The notes under the pieces were generated by a model. That model was not told the DNA's origin and did not search any database. It saw only the letters and a program-made list of their open reading frames with translations. From the NCBI GenBank assembly GCA_902500825.1, contig CABVRX010000003.1, positions 124,001 to 188,000 on the forward strand: a stretch of 64,000 nucleotides of DNA. Direction: 5' to 3'. Source of the stretch: an uncultured Nitrospira sp. (GTDB lineage Bacteria > Nitrospirota > Nitrospiria > Nitrospirales > Nitrospiraceae). Both the position numbers and the translations under genes were made by a program. Shown piece after piece: positions 61,265 to 64,000 of this stretch (position 1 is the first letter of the stretch; every line of letters begins with the position of its first letter).

Positions 61265-62152
61265 TTGAGCGCACCGCCTCTGGTCACTGTTGCGATGTCG
61301 GCGTACAACGCGTCCGGGACCATCGATCTTGCGTTGCGGTCGATTCTGACCCAAACCTATCAAAACTGGGAATTGATCGTCGTCGATGATGGTTCGACCG
61401 ATCGGACTGCGGAGAGCGTGTCGCATGTGCAGGACTCCCGAATCCGATTCATTCAAGAGCCGTCAGGGAATATGGGGCTCGCTGCACGGTTGAATCAGTG
61501 TGTGCGTCTCGCAAAGGGACAGTATGTCGCCAGAATGGATGCCGACGACGTGGCGTATCCTCAGCGTCTTGAACGACAGGTTCAGTTTCTTGAAGCTCAT
61601 CGCGAGATTGATCTACTGGGAACCGGCGCCGTGATTTTCAGGGGAAAAGGCGAGATCGTCGGCTGCTATCCAACGGCAAGCTCACACGAGACTATTTGCC
61701 GAAGACCATGGTGGGGATTTCCGCTTGCTCATCCGACATGGATGGGCAAGCGGGCCTGGTTCTTATCGCATCCCTATTCCGATGAAGATACTCGGTGTGA
61801 AGATCAAGTACTCCTTCTTCACAGTTTTACTCACAGTCGCTTTGCGGCGCTGGAGGAAGTCCTCTTGGGCTACCGTGTGGCTGAAATCGAAGCTGGAAAA
61901 TTGGGCCGTGGGCGACTGAACTATTGCCGACGCTTAGTGGCGAGGGTCACTGACCTGTCATCATTGAAATGGGCGATGATGGGTTTTGGCGTGCATAGCA
62001 TCGCTTTTTCAAGAGACGTAGTCCTCCAGTTTTGTCGCGCCAGTGGAAGCGGATCTCGCAGATCCTGGGGTTCTGTCGGCCAATCAGAGAGAGACCAGTG
62101 GCAATCCGTGTGGGCCGGAGTGGTGTGCGACCATACGGTTCTTCATGCCTGA
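61265..62152 (+). CDS. Glycosyltransferase family 2
   Basis: The 295-residue GT-A enzyme has VTVAMSAYNASGTIDLALRS, IVVDDGSTDRTAESV, the metal-binding ARMDADDVAYPQRLERQV (DxDD) and WWGFPLAHPTWMGKRAW, all typical of WcaA-like family-2 transferases. The TTG start at 61265 directly abuts the preceding stop; the N-terminus fits the family. The C-terminal tail remains in frame and conserved in style, so I see no frameshift. Confidence 0.88.
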   Translation: MSAPPLVTVAMSAYNASGTIDLALRSILTQTYQNWELIVVDDGSTDRTAESVSHVQDSRIRFIQEPSGNMGLAARLNQCVRLAKGQYVARMDADDVAYPQRLERQVQFLEAHREIDLLGTGAVIFRGKGEIVGCYPTASSHETICRRPWWGFPLAHPTWMGKRAWFLSHPYSDEDTRCEDQVLLLHSFTHSRFAALEEVLLGYRVAEIEAGKLGRGRLNYCRRLVARVTDLSSLKWAMMGFGVHSIAFSRDVVLQFCRASGSGSRRSWGSVGQSERDQWQSVWAGVVCDHTVLHA

Positions 62153-62176
62153 CCATTCAATGCGTTTGGTACGCTG

Positions 62177-64000
62177 ATGTGCGGCATTGCCGGAATGATG
62201 TCCTATCGGGGGCCTGCCCTCGGCCGTATTGTTTCGGGAATGGTCGAGATGATTCGTTATCGCGGTCCCGACAATTCAGGAGTGTGGTGCGATGCCGACC
62301 ACGGACTTGCCCTCGGCCATGCCCGCCTGTCGATCCTGGATCTGTCTCCCGCTGGCCATCAACCCATGGAATCGACCTCCGGTCGGTATGTCATCGTCTT
62401 CAACGGCGAAATCTACAATCATCTGGAACTCCGAGGGCAGCTCACGGGCCTGCCGTGGCGCGGGCATTCGGACACGGAGACACTGTTGGCGGCCTTTGAA
62501 ACCTGGGGTGTGGAAAAAACGCTTCAGGCCACCGTTGGGATGTTTGCGTTGGCCTTATGGGATCGCCTTGAGCGGCACCTAGTTCTGGCTCGTGACCGGA
62601 TCGGAGAGAAGCCGCTGTACTATGGATGGTCCAACGGGACATTCCTCTTTGCCTCTGAGCTGAAGGCGTTGGAAGCCTACCCGGATTGGCGCGGTGAAAT
62701 CGATCGGGATGCCCTGGCTTTGTTCATGCGCTACGCCTATGTGCCGGTACCACACTCGATCTATACCGGGATTCGAAAGCTCTTACCTGGAACGTATGCG
62801 ACGATTCCTTCCGAATGTCCGGCCCGCTATTTGCCGGAACCCACCACCTATTGGTCTGCGGCGGCGGCTGCGAGACAGGTTCGTCCATGCGATTGGACCG
62901 ATAGCACGGCGGCGGATGAGCTGAACCGGTTATTGAAGGACGCCGTCAAGGGACAAATGCTTGCCGATGTGCCTCTCGGTGCGCTGCTATCAGGCGGGAT
63001 CGATTCCTCGACCGTGGCGGCGCTCATGCAGGCTCATTCGTCTCGTCCGGTCAAGACCTTCTCGATCGGCTTCCATGATGATGAGTACAATGAGGCTCAG
63101 CATGCGAAAGCCGTGGCGGCGCATCTTGGAACCGACCACACAGAGTTCTACGTGAGCTCGGCCGATGCCTTAGCCGCGATTCCGTTCTTGCCGTCGATGT
63201 ATGACGAGCCGTTTTCCGATCCGTCCGCCATTCCTACTCATCTTGTCGCCCAGCTGGCCAAACAGCATGTCACCGTCGCGCTCTCCGGGGATGGTGGCGA
63301 CGAGTTGTTCGGAGGGTACAACCGGTATTCCTGGGGAAGGTTGATCTGGCGCCGAATCGCGCGAGTGCCCGTTCCCATAAGGGCAATGGCGGCATCCGCC
63401 CTGACCCGGCTGTCGCCTGAGCAGTGGGATAGGATCGGCAGGACACTGAGGTCAGGGCTCCCGGCTTCCCTCCATCTGTCGACCCTCGGGGAGAAGGTGC
63501 ATAAACTTGCCGCAGTCTTGGATTCGGAGAGTCAGGCGGAATTGTATCGCCGGCTCCGGTCGGTACAACGAGAGACTGTTTCCTTGGTCATCGGGGCTCA
63601 GGACAAACCGATCTGGGCCGACGTTCAAGGGCGACTGATGGGGGATCGGGATTTCAGCGAAGCGATGATGCTTCACGATTTGGTCGGATATTTGACCGAC
63701 GATATCTTGGCCAAAGTCGATCGGGCTGCGATGGCGATCAGCCTGGAAACCAGGATGCCGCTGCTGGACCATCGCGTTGTGGAATTTTCTTGGAGTCTTC
63801 CGCTTTCGATGAAGATCAGGGCAGAAAGCCAAGGGAAATGGCTGCTTCGACAAGTGTTGTATCGCTATGTCCCGAAACATCTGGTTGAACGACCCAAGAT
63901 GGGTTTTGGCATCCCGTTGGACTCCTGGCTCAGGGGCAGCTTGAGGGACTGGGCAGAGGCGTTGTTGGAGGAGTCGCGGCTCAGACGTGAAGGATATTTC
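62177..64000 (+). CDS. asnB: Asparagine synthetase (glutamine-hydrolysing), 3' end beyond window
   Basis: The frame starts at ATG 62177 and runs open for 608 codons to the window edge without a stop. The N-terminal glutaminase has the nucleophile Cys2 in MCGIAGMMSYRG, followed by RGPDNSGVW and ARLSILDLSPAGHQPM. The synthetase half has the PP-loop LSGGIDSSTVAALM, VALSGDGGDELFGGYNRYSW and ETRMPLLDHRVVEF. In polysaccharide and exosortase-linked clusters AsnB-like proteins may amidate glycan carboxyl groups, so simple asparagine synthesis is not certain. Position next to the GT2 gene suggests co-transcription. Confidence 0.93.
   Translation, partial: MCGIAGMMSYRGPALGRIVSGMVEMIRYRGPDNSGVWCDADHGLALGHARLSILDLSPAGHQPMESTSGRYVIVFNGEIYNHLELRGQLTGLPWRGHSDTETLLAAFETWGVEKTLQATVGMFALALWDRLERHLVLARDRIGEKPLYYGWSNGTFLFASELKALEAYPDWRGEIDRDALALFMRYAYVPVPHSIYTGIRKLLPGTYATIPSECPARYLPEPTTYWSAAAAARQVRPCDWTDSTAADELNRLLKDAVKGQMLADVPLGALLSGGIDSSTVAALMQAHSSRPVKTFSIGFHDDEYNEAQHAKAVAAHLGTDHTEFYVSSADALAAIPFLPSMYDEPFSDPSAIPTHLVAQLAKQHVTVALSGDGGDELFGGYNRYSWGRLIWRRIARVPVPIRAMAASALTRLSPEQWDRIGRTLRSGLPASLHLSTLGEKVHKLAAVLDSESQAELYRRLRSVQRETVSLVIGAQDKPIWADVQGRLMGDRDFSEAMMLHDLVGYLTDDILAKVDRAAMAISLETRMPLLDHRVVEFSWSLPLSMKIRAESQGKWLLRQVLYRYVPKHLVERPKMGFGIPLDSWLRGSLRDWAEALLEESRLRREGYF

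Noticed and set aside
62032-62499. Plus-strand frame across the end of the GT2 gene and start of asnB
   Set aside because: It overlaps both genes in another frame and is Cys/Arg-rich. I considered a frameshift in the GT2 tail, but the in-frame tail looks natural.
1-64000. tRNA, rRNA or CRISPR array
   Set aside because: No cloverleaf-like segment, rRNA stretch or regularly spaced direct repeats with spacers was found by eye. The only regular repeats are protein-coding modules and short tandem units.
1-64000. Complete insertion sequence or prophage genes
   Set aside because: No transposase, integrase or phage structural gene was recognised; only short non-autonomous repeats are present.

Overview
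The window reads as a chromosomal segment of a Gram-negative, LPS-making bacterium with fairly high GC. The gene content (BamA, a full lipid A/Kdo/heptose core set with LpxI instead of LpxH, and a PEP-CTERM protein) and overall style are most compatible with a Nitrospira-like organism. That taxonomic guess is inference and rests on no marker gene.

Layout. Positions 1-5040 are a loose region: the 3' end of a membrane protein, a uracil-DNA-glycosylase-like hypothetical, small conserved hypotheticals, a PEP-CTERM surface protein, gene remnants and a MITE-like inverted repeat. Positions 5044-10540 (minus strand) hold a compact operon lon - thiL - DUF2062 - HD hydrolase, followed by galU (minus). 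From about 12.1 kb everything runs on the plus strand. First comes bamA, two Skp/OmpH genes (one a lipoprotein), fabZ, lpxA, lpxI, a Gfo/Idh oxidoreductase, lpxB, msbA, a frameshifted acyltransferase, waaA, lpxK, a waaF-gmhB fusion, a methyltransferase and two more heptosyltransferases. A winged-helix protein and a NusG/UpxY-type antiterminator (30.1-31.3 kb) mark the border to a large O-polysaccharide region that runs off the right edge.

The polysaccharide region has a flippase, glycosyltransferases, and a sugar-nucleotide block (36.0-42.3 kb). That block contains an HddA-type kinase, an HddC-type guanylyltransferase, two NAD-dependent epimerase/reductases, a minimal two-subunit TPP enzyme, and an aminotransferase-fold enzyme whose PLP lysine is replaced by His, as in ColD/RfbH dehydratases. 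Together these suggest an unusual GDP-linked deoxy or branched sugar. A Wzm/Wzt exporter follows.

The most unusual signal lies at 44.5-57.3 kb. A short module of about 57 residues (consensus GYNIV-x-Y-x-GK-FYGIP ... IPGVLV ... EEV--I) occurs nine times at the C-termini of five otherwise unrelated enzymes: a SPASM-type radical SAM protein, a family-2 glycosyltransferase, a 1160-residue cobalamin/radical SAM protein, a GT4-like glycosyltransferase and a membrane O-acyltransferase. A TIR-like (DUF1863/ThsB-type) protein sits among them. The shared tag suggests these enzymes are docked to each other, to a scaffold or to a common glycan. I cannot name a characterised domain for it. The right end holds methyltransferases, a FkbM protein, further glycosyltransferases and an asparagine synthetase cut by the window edge.
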